Assembly: GCA_002343445.1 (NCBI GenBank)
Contig: DDSP01000021.1
Coordinates: forward strand, 1 to 49,295
Length of the DNA: 49,295 nt
Reading direction: 5' to 3'
From: Chthonomonas sp. UBA2387
Lineage (GTDB): Bacteria > Armatimonadota > Fimbriimonadia > Fimbriimonadales > Fimbriimonadaceae
Shown: piece by piece, positions 6,676 to 15,900 of the stretch
Numbering within the stretch: the stretch's first letter is position 1
Layout of the letters: each line of letters starts with the position of its first letter
Notes under the pieces: generated by a model
What the model was told of the DNA's origin: nothing
What the model saw: only the letters and a program-made list of their open reading frames with translations
Databases searched by the model: none
Program-made: the position numbers and the translations under genes

Positions 6676-8463
6676 ATGATCCGCCGCGTCCACGACTTGG
6701 TCTGCCTGGGTGATGCCGAGAGGTTGGAGCGCTACTTGGAGTCTTGCACCAATGCGTGGGGTTTGGTGAACGAGCCGGACGACTACGACCGGACGCCCCT
6801 CATGCTGGCCCTCGACCGTCCCGACCTGAATCCGGCTGTCGTGCGCGTGTTGCTGGAGCATGGCGCGGACGCGGGTCATGTGCAGGTGCACAAGCCGCTC
6901 GAACTACCGTCCGGGGGAGGGCTCCTTTTCAAGGTGGCGAGTTGGTTCTTGAAGCGCGCCTTCTCCTCGATCGAGCGCGTTGAGACTTCAACACTGAAGA
7001 AAGCGCTGGCGACCGGGAACTTGGAGATCGTGCGCATGTTTGCCGAGCGAGGCGCGGATCTCGTGTCGGAAGACGAACTTGGCTACGGCGCGATCCAGCA
7101 TGCGCTCGGTTCGCCCAGCGAGCCCGTTGAAGTCGTGGACTTCCTGATCGAGCTTGGGGCACCTGTGAATAGCGTGTCGAAGTACGGCGAGACGGCCGTC
7201 GGCTCAGCCTTCGGTAGCGGAAGTTTCGCTGTGCTCGCCCGGCTCATCGAGGCCGGGGCCGACGAAACGCCGCTCGCATGGACTCCTCTCACCCGCGCCT
7301 GTGCGATCGGCACTCTCGCCGACGTCCTGACCGCCGTTGCGGATGGATGGCCCTTGGAGGCGCGAGCGCGGGATGACCTGACCGCTCTGCACGTCGCCAT
7401 CATACGAGGCGACCTGGCGATCGTCGAGGCCTTGTTGGCGCTTGGCGCATCGCCTTTCGCACTGCTCCGGGGGCGCGAAGCCGCGGTCGCATTGGCTGCG
7501 ACGAGCGGCAACCTGGCTCTGGTCAAGCGCATGCTCGGGCTGGGATGCGACCCCAAAGGTCAAGACTACTGGGGTCGGTCGGCCCTCAACGTCGCACTGG
7601 ATCGAAGCGACCGAGACCTCGCCGAGCTTCTGCGGGCCCATGGGGCGGCCGCAACGGAGGAGGACCTGAGCGAAGCCTTGGCTGGGGCCAAGACCCCGGC
7701 GATGGTCGACATGCTCTTGGACTGGGGACTTCCGCCCGAGTCGCTGGACACGGAAGCCCGAACCATCTTCTTGGGCGGCGACGACTATGGCGACGGCCTG
7801 GCAAGCGTCTCGCTCGATCAGTATCGCATCGATCCCTACGCCCGCGTGGGGCGGACGAACCCCGAAGACATCACAAACGACTACCGCGTGGCGATGGTCC
7901 GTTCGGTGGCTATTGCATATCGAGCGAGGAAGCGGTTCGACGACGAGTATCGATACGAAGGTTGCCCCATACCGGGCATCCGACGCCCCGACATCCCGTG
8001 GTGCTTTCACCGTTTCGGCCAGTCGATCACGAGGATGCCGGACGGACGGCGCATCCTGATCGCGGGTGAGCACGAGGACGGTTACGACTTCGACTTCTGG
8101 ATCTACAACGACGTCACCGTGCTGCACCCCGATGGGCGGGTGCAGGTTTTCGGCTACCCGGACGATGTGTTCGAACCCACCGACTTCCACACGGCGACCC
8201 TTTGGGGCGGCTGCATCTGGATCGTCGGCGGGTTGGGCTACACCTGGCAGCGGGATGGTTCGATTCCCGTGTATCGCCTCGACCCCGAGAGCTACGCGAT
8301 CGAGCGCGTCCAAACCGGGGGGCAACCTCTCCCCAGAATCTGCGAGCACAAAGCGCGCCTCGACGGAGACACCATCGAGATCAGCGGCGGCAAACTCACC
8401 AAGCCTTACAAGGACAACCGGTCCAAGCACGGGCTGTACCTGCCCACACTAACTTGGTCGTAG
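6676..8463 (+). CDS. Ankyrin-repeat protein with C-terminal kelch-like domain
   Basis: A 595-residue protein with no signal peptide, so probably cytoplasmic. Residues about 1-360 hold around eight ankyrin repeats (for example DRTPLMLALDRPDLNPAVVRVLLEHGA and DDLTALHVAIIRGDLAIVEALLALGA). The rest, from about 370, is a separate domain with PDGRRILIAGEHEDG, NDVTVLHPDGRVQVFGYP and GGCIWIVGGLGY, resembling kelch/beta-propeller blades and opening with a Y/R-rich stretch. Ankyrin plus this kind of tail recurs in other bacteria, but no function is known; the repeats imply protein binding. It begins 3 bases after the M1 peptidase stop, so the two may be one transcript. Confidence 0.85.
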   Translation: MIRRVHDLVCLGDAERLERYLESCTNAWGLVNEPDDYDRTPLMLALDRPDLNPAVVRVLLEHGADAGHVQVHKPLELPSGGGLLFKVASWFLKRAFSSIERVETSTLKKALATGNLEIVRMFAERGADLVSEDELGYGAIQHALGSPSEPVEVVDFLIELGAPVNSVSKYGETAVGSAFGSGSFAVLARLIEAGADETPLAWTPLTRACAIGTLADVLTAVADGWPLEARARDDLTALHVAIIRGDLAIVEALLALGASPFALLRGREAAVALAATSGNLALVKRMLGLGCDPKGQDYWGRSALNVALDRSDRDLAELLRAHGAAATEEDLSEALAGAKTPAMVDMLLDWGLPPESLDTEARTIFLGGDDYGDGLASVSLDQYRIDPYARVGRTNPEDITNDYRVAMVRSVAIAYRARKRFDDEYRYEGCPIPGIRRPDIPWCFHRFGQSITRMPDGRRILIAGEHEDGYDFDFWIYNDVTVLHPDGRVQVFGYPDDVFEPTDFHTATLWGGCIWIVGGLGYTWQRDGSIPVYRLDPESYAIERVQTGGQPLPRICEHKARLDGDTIEISGGKLTKPYKDNRSKHGLYLPTLTWS

Positions 8464-8501
8464 TGGCTGAGGGGACCGGGCCAACGAGTCACAATCGTCG
8501 C

Positions 8502-9692
8502 GTGACCCCGATCCGCCTGACCCGAGCCGACGCCCGGAGGGCCATGGTGCGTCACCACTTCGCCACCAGCCCCGATCTGCGCGGCGCGTTCGAGCGGCTG
8601 CGGAGCGTCCAGTTCGACCCTATCGCGCCCATCGGCTGCAACCACGACCTGGTGCTGCAGGCCCGCGTTCCCGGTTACCGCATCGGCGATTGGCAGCCGC
8701 TCGCCTACCAAGACCGCCACATCTACGACGGCTGGGACAAGCAGGCGTCGCTCGTCCCTTTCGAGGGCTGGCCACTCCGAAGGTTCTTCCACCACAAACA
8801 CCGTCAGGCGTTCGAGCAGAAGGTCTTTGTCGAGCACAAGGAAGCCGTCGCACTAGTGTTGAGGGAACTTGCGGAGCGGGGTGCCTTGCAGCCCAAGGAC
8901 TTCGCGTTCCAACAACGGCGCGACGATTGGGAGGGATCGTGGTACGGCCCCAGCGTGACCAAGCGGATTCTGAAGGCTCTGTGGTTCTCAGGCGACGTGA
9001 TGACGGCCCACCGGGTCAAGGGTCAGCACGTGTACGACCTGACCGAACGCATCGCGCCGCAAGCCGTGCTCACTCAGGCCCCGATGGAAGAACAAGACGC
9101 TGCCCGAGAACTGATCTTGGAACGGCATCGGGCGATGGGCTTGGTCCGGCCCAACGCGCCGCCCGAGGTCTGGTCCTATGGCGAACTCATGCCGCACCGC
9201 AAGACGGCCCTCCCCGAATTGGTCGCCTCCGGCGCGTTGGTCTCCGTCGAGGTCGAAGGCGTGAAGGCGCACGCGACGCCCGAGTTCCTTGCGTTTCTCG
9301 ACTTGGCCTCTTTGGAGCCGCGCGCCGTGTTCGTCGCACCACTCGACCCCTTCCTTTGGGATCGGAAGATGACGGCGCATCTGTTCGACTTCGACTACGT
9401 GTGGGAGATCTACACACCCGAGGCGAAGCGGCGTTGGGGTTACTACGTGCTGCCCGTCTTGTTCGGCGACCGATTGGTGGCTCGCGTGGAGTTCTGGTCG
9501 CGGGATGGATTGCTCGAAGTCCGCGAGTGGCACGAAGAACCCGGGACCATCGAAGCTGCGTTCTGGCCGGCGCTGGGGGTCGCCGTGGACGAGCAGATGG
9601 CTTATGCCTCGGCCCAGCGCGTGCATCTTGCCGCGGGTGCAACGGCGTCCGGGTTCTGGACGGAATTCGCCCGCTCCCGAAACCATGCCTGA
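8502..9692 (+). CDS. YcaQ/AlkX-like DNA glycosylase (winged-helix, HTH_42)
   Basis: A 396-residue member of the HTH_42 (DUF1006) family, whose characterised members YcaQ/AlkX and AlkZ are DNA glycosylases that unhook interstrand crosslinks. Gln37-Phe38-Asp39 in RSVQFDPIAPIG is the catalytic QxD form of YcaQ rather than the QxQ of AlkZ. The C-terminal signature DPFLWDRKMTAHLFDFDYVWEIYTP...RRWGYYVLPVLFGDRLVARVE is clear. Start: GTG at 8502 gives the family N-terminus (TPIRLTRADARRAMVRHHF); a second GTG at 8463, overlapping the previous stop, would add 13 residues and cannot be excluded. It follows the ankyrin gene on the same strand. Confidence 0.88.
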   Translation: MTPIRLTRADARRAMVRHHFATSPDLRGAFERLRSVQFDPIAPIGCNHDLVLQARVPGYRIGDWQPLAYQDRHIYDGWDKQASLVPFEGWPLRRFFHHKHRQAFEQKVFVEHKEAVALVLRELAERGALQPKDFAFQQRRDDWEGSWYGPSVTKRILKALWFSGDVMTAHRVKGQHVYDLTERIAPQAVLTQAPMEEQDAARELILERHRAMGLVRPNAPPEVWSYGELMPHRKTALPELVASGALVSVEVEGVKAHATPEFLAFLDLASLEPRAVFVAPLDPFLWDRKMTAHLFDFDYVWEIYTPEAKRRWGYYVLPVLFGDRLVARVEFWSRDGLLEVREWHEEPGTIEAAFWPALGVAVDEQMAYASAQRVHLAAGATASGFWTEFARSRNHA

Positions 9693-9695
9693 GGT

Positions 9696-9728
9696 TTGAC
9701 GGACCAATCCCGACGCTTATGGTATGAT
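9696..9728 (+). promoter_or_regulatory. Promoter upstream of the efflux operon
   Basis: TTGACG (9696-9701) pairs with TATGGT (9718-9723) at 16-base spacing, or with the better-looking TATGAT (9723-9728) at an unusually long 21. TATGAT ends 9 bases before the ATG at 9738, so the leader is a few bases at most. Confidence 0.45.
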
Positions 9729-9737
9729 TCAAGACTC

Positions 9738-10160
9738 ATGAACCAGTGGTGGTTCGTCCGGCTGACGCGAGCGGTGCCCTTTCTGGGCGCGTTGCTGTTG
9801 GCGTGCGTCAACCTCCACCTCTGCGCACCTCGGTACGAACTGCCCGGTGGAGCGACATGCGTCGTGTGTCCGACCCTGGACGACGGGCCGACGGACTTGG
9901 TCGCCGAGATCGGCGAGCGACACGGCGACTGCCACGATTGTTGCGTCATCGCCGCCTGTCACGATTCGGAGCCAGAGACTGCGGTCACGGCCACCACTTC
10001 TTGGGAGCCGGTCTTTGCCCTGCACGGCGCCAACGCTCGTTTGGAGCTTGATGAGGTCGTTCGTGCGGGGCGTCCTTCGGTTCATCTCGGAGGCTGCCCG
10101 CCCACGGGACCCCCGCGTTCCGGCCGCCCAAGGTCTCCCCCCCTCTCCTTCTCCGCATAG
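9738..10160 (+). CDS. Cys/His-rich putative lipoprotein at the head of an efflux operon
   Basis: A 140-residue protein starting with arginines and a hydrophobic run ending in a lipobox-like LLAC (Cys23), so it is probably a lipoprotein. The mature part has a TCVVCP pair and a GDCHDCCVIAACHD cluster, a dense Cys/His/Asp set suited to binding soft metals such as copper, silver or zinc; the last 30 residues are Pro/Arg/Ser-rich. It precedes the TolC-like gene by 53 bases on the same strand and shares its promoter, so a role as metal chaperone or sensor is plausible. No family is recognised. Coding status rests on the promoter, lipobox and position. Confidence 0.65.
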   Translation: MNQWWFVRLTRAVPFLGALLLACVNLHLCAPRYELPGGATCVVCPTLDDGPTDLVAEIGERHGDCHDCCVIAACHDSEPETAVTATTSWEPVFALHGANARLELDEVVRAGRPSVHLGGCPPTGPPRSGRPRSPPLSFSA

Positions 10161-10203
10161 TCGCATCTGCCGGCGCCTTGCCGCCCGGCCCCGACCCTGT
10201 TGA

Positions 10204-10209
10204 GAAGGA
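10204..10209 (+). promoter_or_regulatory. Shine-Dalgarno GAAGGA fixing a TTG start
   Basis: GAAGGA lies 4 bases before the TTG at 10214, deciding this start over the upstream ATG at 10178. Confidence 0.6.
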
Positions 10210-10213
10210 CCCG

Positions 10214-11401
10214 TTGAAGCCCCATTTCGTCTTTGTATCGCTCGCCGCCTGTGCCCATGCCTTTGGCCAGTCGCTTGACCTGAATCAGGCTCTGACTCTT
10301 GCCCGTGAGAGCCGGCCCGCTGTGACTGCCGCCTCATCGGCCGTCTCCTCCGCTTTGGAAGCAACCCGTGCCGCCGGTTCGAGGCCACCCCTCGTGATGG
10401 GGATCGGCGCAACGTCGAAGGAAGGGTTGGGCGCCACCGATCAGGACCTGTTCTTGGGTCATTCACCCGATTTCTATGGTCGGGCTTCCGCCGCTCGCCG
10501 GGTCGCCGAGTCCGCGCACCGTCGGGCGTTGGCTGGGCAGAGGGAAGTCTGGCTGGACGTCCAAGCCGAAGTCCTGTCCGCCTACATCGAAGCCTATTCC
10601 GCTGGTAGGCAGAGCGTGGCGGCTGGGGCCCTGCTGGATGTGGGCGAAGCGCTCTTCCAAGCCACTCAGCGCCGCTTCGAAGAGGGCAAGATCCCCGAGG
10701 TTCAACTCTCGTTGGCGAGCATCCAGCGCGATAGGGCCCGTCAAGCCGCGGATCACGCGAAGTCCAAGGAACTGGCTGCTCTCCAGCGATTGGCCGGAGC
10801 GATGGGAGTCTGGGAAGCGCCTCGGTCACTGGCTCCTCCGGCGCTGACCGAGCCGCCCGCGCTCGTCGACCAACGGCCTGACATCATGGCCTTGCTCGCC
10901 GAAGTCGATGCGGCGGAGGCCGAGGCGCTGGTCGCAGCCAGGGACGCGACGCCCGAACTCGAACTGTCCGCGTTGCGGTCGCCGTGGGGCGAATCTGCTC
11001 CACAAGTCGCGATGCGGGTTCAACTGACGTGGCGGCTCGGGGACTTTGGTAAGACGCGGTCGCTCGTGCGTGCGGCCCGGGAGCGTTCGGCGTCGCTCAA
11101 CAGCCGGGTCGAGGATCTTCGGCGCAGAGCCGCATCGGAGCTCGTCGCCAACAAGCTCGAAGTCGAATCCGCCAGGACGCGGTTGGACTCCGCCGAAGCG
11201 ATTCGGCGCGCCGCCGTGGAACTCGCTTCGAAATCTCAACGCGGCTTTGCCGAGGGAATCGGATCGCTGTTGGACGTCTTGGAGGCCACCCGCGCCCTGC
11301 GAGACATCGAGGTGGAGGTGGTCGATGCGGAGCGTGAGTACCTTCTGGCCATGGCGGCCCGGTTCGCTGTCGCGGGAACGTTGCTGGAGGCAGGGTCGTG
11401 A
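10214..11401 (+). CDS. TolC-family outer membrane efflux protein
   Basis: A 395-residue outer-membrane channel of the TolC/CusC type. After a signal peptide (KPHFVFVSLAACAHAFGQ) come two coiled-coil repeats in which long heptads (for example RRAASELVANKLEVESARTRLDSAEAIRRAAVELASKSQRGFAEG) end in the family's L.DVLEATR.L motif. The start is a TTG at 10214 preceded by GAAGGA (10204-10209); an ATG at 10178 would add twelve residues without a ribosome-binding site and disrupt the signal peptide. It is the outer-membrane part of a tripartite pump with the next two genes; its stop overlaps the GTG of the adaptor gene. Confidence 0.88.
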   Translation: MKPHFVFVSLAACAHAFGQSLDLNQALTLARESRPAVTAASSAVSSALEATRAAGSRPPLVMGIGATSKEGLGATDQDLFLGHSPDFYGRASAARRVAESAHRRALAGQREVWLDVQAEVLSAYIEAYSAGRQSVAAGALLDVGEALFQATQRRFEEGKIPEVQLSLASIQRDRARQAADHAKSKELAALQRLAGAMGVWEAPRSLAPPALTEPPALVDQRPDIMALLAEVDAAEAEALVAARDATPELELSALRSPWGESAPQVAMRVQLTWRLGDFGKTRSLVRAARERSASLNSRVEDLRRRAASELVANKLEVESARTRLDSAEAIRRAAVELASKSQRGFAEGIGSLLDVLEATRALRDIEVEVVDAEREYLLAMAARFAVAGTLLEAGS

Positions 11402-12930
11402 GGCGGCTGGCTGGTTGGATCCTTCTGGGTACCTTGCTGACCGGCTGTGGACCGCAAGCCGACGAAGTTGCGAGCCATGGACGAGAGGAGGACGTTCACG
11501 TCGAAGGCGTGGTCGAACTCACACCCGAGCAACGGCGCTTGGCCGGGATCGAGGTCGAAGAAGCCGAGGTTCAGTCGATCCAACCCACGTTGGAAGTTCC
11601 TGCCGTGGTCAACTCGACCACCCAAGGGCGGGCGATGGTCACGCCTCCCGTCTCGGGCCGCGTGGTGGAACTGCGCATCGACCTCGGGTCCTCGGTTCGG
11701 CAGGGCCAGACGCTCGCGGTGATCGAGTCCGTGGAGCTAGCCGAGGCATGGTCTGAGATCGCGGAGGCTGAACGTCAGCGGGACACGGCTCGGGGCGTCG
11801 TGGCCGAAGCCAAGGCCGAGGTCGAGTTGGCGAGCGCCAAACTCGCCGCGACCCAATCCAATTTGGCGAGGCAGAAAGAACTGGTTGAGGCGGGTGCGTT
11901 CAGCCAAGCGCCGCTCCAGCAAGCGCAGAGCGAACTCAACGACGCGCAGAGCGAACTGCTGAGCGTGCAGAAGGAGCAGGTCAGTCACGCCGAACTCGTG
12001 CGCCGGCTGGAGAACCTGTACAAGGACGGCATTGTGTCGCGAGTCGACCTTGAGGCCGCCCGGCTCGAACTTCAGCAAGACGAGATTCGTATGGACCGCG
12101 CGGAAGCCCGAGTCGCGGCGGCGAAGTCGACCTACGAGCGGGAGCGCAACATCGCGAACCGGGGTTTGCTCAACGCTCGCGAGGTGCAATCAGCGGAGGC
12201 CGAAACGCGAGCCGCCAGCCTGGAACTCGACCGGGCCAGATTGCGGGTGCGGGCCAGCGAGACGAGCTTGGCGAGCGCCGACCGGGGCGTCGCGAACGCC
12301 CGAGCCGTGTATCGATCCCTCAGCGGAGGCAGTCACGGTTCGGGAGGCAGCGTGTCCCTTTTGGCCCCCATCGACGGGGTGGTATCCGAACTGCACGTCA
12401 CGCGTGGTCAGGCTGTGGATCGCACCCAGGCGCTCATGACCGTCGAGAACCTCACCTCGGTCTGGGTGACGGCCAGCGTGCCAGAGCGGGACCTCGGCAA
12501 GATTCGGCTCGGGGCTATGGTCGATATCCTGACCAAGGGTGCGGGAGACCAGTCGTTTCGGGGGGTTGTTCAGGTGATCGGCGATCGGGTCGATCCCAAG
12601 ACGCGTTCCATCCCGGTTCAGTGTCTGGTCGCCGACGCCCGTGGCGTGCTGCGGCCCGAGATGTTTGCATCCGCCCGGTTGGCGTATGGCGAAGGTCGAA
12701 GCGGTCTCGTCGTGCCCATCCAAGCCGTCCGCCGAGAAGGCGACGCCTCCTACGTCTTCGTCGAGACCGACCATGGGTTTGTCCGTACTCCCGTGAAGTT
12801 GGGTGCCGAGAGCCTTGGCCGGGTCGAGGTGACCGAGGGCTTGACCGTCGGAGCGAGAGTCGCCGTCAAGGGGACGTTCGTCATCGACAGCGAACTCAAG
12901 AAGGACGAGCTCAAGGGGCACGACCACTGA
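11398..12930 (+). CDS. RND efflux periplasmic adaptor (CusB/CzcB-like), lipoprotein
   Basis: A 510-residue membrane-fusion protein that links the inner-membrane pump to the TolC-like channel. It begins with GTG overlapping the previous TGA and has a lipobox LTGC (Cys17). The lipoyl/barrel-sandwich halves are seen as VSGRVVELRIDLGSSVRQGQTLAVIES (about 75-105) and LLAPIDGVVSELHVTRGQAVDRTQALMTVENL (about 320-352). Between them is an unusually long alpha-hairpin of about 200 residues rich in A/E/Q/R. The C-terminal beta-barrel and membrane-proximal parts follow (GRVEVTEGLTVGARVAVKGTFVIDSELKK). It lacks an obvious Met-rich N-terminal metal site, so specificity is not evident. Confidence 0.92.
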   Translation: MRRLAGWILLGTLLTGCGPQADEVASHGREEDVHVEGVVELTPEQRRLAGIEVEEAEVQSIQPTLEVPAVVNSTTQGRAMVTPPVSGRVVELRIDLGSSVRQGQTLAVIESVELAEAWSEIAEAERQRDTARGVVAEAKAEVELASAKLAATQSNLARQKELVEAGAFSQAPLQQAQSELNDAQSELLSVQKEQVSHAELVRRLENLYKDGIVSRVDLEAARLELQQDEIRMDRAEARVAAAKSTYERERNIANRGLLNAREVQSAEAETRAASLELDRARLRVRASETSLASADRGVANARAVYRSLSGGSHGSGGSVSLLAPIDGVVSELHVTRGQAVDRTQALMTVENLTSVWVTASVPERDLGKIRLGAMVDILTKGAGDQSFRGVVQVIGDRVDPKTRSIPVQCLVADARGVLRPEMFASARLAYGEGRSGLVVPIQAVRREGDASYVFVETDHGFVRTPVKLGAESLGRVEVTEGLTVGARVAVKGTFVIDSELKKDELKGHDH

Positions 12931-15900
12931 TGCTGGACAAACTCCTGCACTTCTGCCTCACCCAACGATTCCTGGTCGTCTTGGGTGCCCTGGTCTTGGT
13001 GGGAGCAGGTGCCGTCTCATGGCGCGAACTCAACCTCGACGCTGTGCCCGACATCACCGCCAACCAAGTGGTGGTCAACACGGAAACCGGGGGTCTCGGG
13101 CCAGAAGAGGTGGAGAAGCTCGTGACGTTTCCCATCGAATCGGCGATGGGCGGCGTCCCGGGCGTCGAGCACGTGCGAAGCCTGAGCCAGTTCGGTCTGT
13201 CGCAGGTTACTGTGACGTTTCACGACGACGTCGACACATACTTCGCCCGTCAGTTGGTGGCAGAGCGGCTCGGAATCGCGGCGAGCCAACTGCCCGATGG
13301 AGTCGAAGCTCCCCAGATGGGACCGGTTTCGACCGGATTGGGAGACATCTACATGTACGCGCTCGAATCGGACGAGCGAACCCCCATGGACCTGCGCAGC
13401 ATCCAGGACTGGGTCATTGCTCCCCAACTGAGGACCGTAGCCGGCGTCGCCGAAGTCAACTCCGCGGATGGGAGCGTCAAGGAGTATCAGGTCGTCGTCG
13501 ATCCGCAGGCCCTCGTCGCACGCAGGATCGGCGTGGACGAAGTCGTCGCGGCGCTTCAACGCAACAATCAAAACGCGGGGGGAGGTGTCGTCGAACGGAA
13601 CGGCGAGCGCATACTCGTTCGGTCCCTGGGCCGCGCCGCCACAGTTGGGGACTTGGAACGTATCGTCGTCAAGACCGAGTCGGGCGTCCCCGTTCTCGTT
13701 CGCGACGTGGCCGACGTTGCCCTTGGAATCCCAACCCTGACGGGTATCTCGTCCAAGGACGGGAAAGAGACGCTGATCGCCATCGTCATGATGCTCAAGG
13801 GTGCCAACGGCCGAGACGTCGCCCGAGCCGTGGACACAAAGATCGACGCCCTGCGCGAGCAACTTCCCCAGGATGTAACGCTCACCACCACCTACGATCG
13901 GTCGCACTTGGTGGACGAGGTGCTCGGCACCGTCCGAACCAGCCTCTTGGAAGGCGCGGCCTTGGTCGTGGTCGTTCTGGTGCTCTTGTTGGGCAACGTG
14001 CGCGGCGCGGTCGTGGTCGCTGTGGCGATTCCGCTCGCGATGCTCTGCGCCGTGACGGGAATGAACCAGTTCGGCATCTCGGGCAACCTGATGAGCCTTG
14101 GAGCCATCGATTTCGGCCTGATCGTGGACGGTGCGGTCGTCATGATCGAGAACGCCGTTCGACGGGTCTCGCAAGCGCGCGAACACGCAGGGAGAAAACT
14201 GAGCCGCGCGGAGGTTCGCCATACCGTCTGGGAGTCCGCCCAGGAGGTCGCCAAACCGACGGCCTTCGCCGTCACGATCATCACGGTCGTGTATCTGCCG
14301 ATTCTGGCTCTCGAGGGGATCGAAGGCAAGATGTTCAAGCCGATGGCGTTCACCGTCGTCTTCGCGCTTCTGGGTGCCCTTGTGCTGACGCTCACCCTGA
14401 TTCCAGCCTTGGCCAGCCTTGTGCTCTCGGGAAACACCAGGGAGGTCAGGAATCCATTGATGGAGTTCTTTGGCCGTCTCTACGCTCCGGCTTTGGGTTT
14501 CGCCTTGCGGCAACGTGGTTGGGTCGTGGGAGCCGCCGCGATGCTCCTTGTTTTGGCCGGAGCGGTCTACCCGCGCTTGGGCGCGGAGTTCGTGCCTCAC
14601 CTCGACGAGGGGTCGATCGTCATCCAGCCCGTTCGCGTCCGCACCGTCGACGCCGAGCAAACGGTTCGCTTGGTCACGGCCTTCGAGACGAAGGTCTTGG
14701 AGGTGCCCGAGGTGGTGACGGTCTTCTCGCGAAGCGGGACACCCGAGTTGGCGACCGATCCCATGCCGCTCAGCTTGACCGACAGCTACCTCATGCTGAA
14801 GCCGCGCAGGGAGTGGAGGCCGGGATTGACCAAGGAGAGGCTGATCGAAGAGTTGGCGGCCAAGGCCAGCGAGGTGCCCGGACAGGGCTACAACTTCACC
14901 CAGCCCATCCAGATGCGCTTCTCAGAATTGGCGTCGGGCGTCAAGGCCGACGTCGGCATCAAGGTGTTCGGCGAGGACCTGGCCGCGCTCAAGTCCAAGG
15001 CCGACGAGATCGCATCGCTCTTGCGAGAGCTGCCAGGGGCGCAGGATGTCGAAGTCGAGCAGGTGGATCAAGTGCCGATGCTCCAGATCGCCATCGATCG
15101 GGAGGCGATCTCGAGGCACGGTTTGGCCGTGGACGATGTGCAGCACGTTATCGGCACGACCCTCGGGGGCGAACCGGTGGGACAGATCCTCGAGGGCGAC
15201 CGCCGGTTCAACCTGACCGTACGCATGCCGCAGACCATTCGGGACGACGTCCAAGCGATCAAACGCATCCCCATCGAGACGCCCGACGGCGGCAGCGTCC
15301 CGCTGAGTTCGTTGGCCCACATCACCGAGGAGTCGGCCCCGGCCCAGATATCACGCGAGATGGGAAGGCGCCGCGTGGTCGTTCAGTTCAACGTTCGGGG
15401 AACCGATATGGGGAGCTTCGTCGCTTTGGCTCAGCGAGAGATCAGGTCGAGAATCAAGTTGGATGAAGGCATGTCGCTTTCTTGGGGCGGCCAGTTCGAA
15501 AACCTGCAACAGGCGTCGAACCGACTCGCTCTTGTCGTCCCCATTGCGCTGTCGCTGATCTTCGTGCTGCTGTTCTGGACCTTCGGCAGCGTGAAGCAGG
15601 CCCTGATCATCTTCACCGGTGTCCCGCTTGCGGCGACCGGGGGTGTCTTGGCCTTGGGGCTGCGTGGCATGCCGTTCAGCATTTCGGCGGGAGTCGGGTT
15701 CATCGCCCTGTCGGGGGTCGCCGTGATGAACGGTGTCGTCATGGTGTCTGCGATCAACCGCCGACGGGAGCATGGGGCTTCGATGGGCGAAGCGATCCGG
15801 CAAGGCGCGTTGGAACGCCTCCGCCCGGTCCTGATGACGGCGCTGGTCGCGGCTCTGGGCTTCGTGCCGATGGCGCTCAACACCGGTCTCGGCGCAGAGG

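Noticed and set aside
5074..6891. A long antisense frame of 605 codons across the M1 peptidase gene
   Set aside because: It mirrors the codon bias of a confident gene with a complete HEXXH site; residues are low-complexity Arg/Val/Gly, as expected of a GC-rich shadow.
13017..14660. 547-codon minus-strand frame inside the cusA-like gene
   Set aside because: His/Arg/Asp-rich composition with no domain; lies opposite conserved RND motifs.
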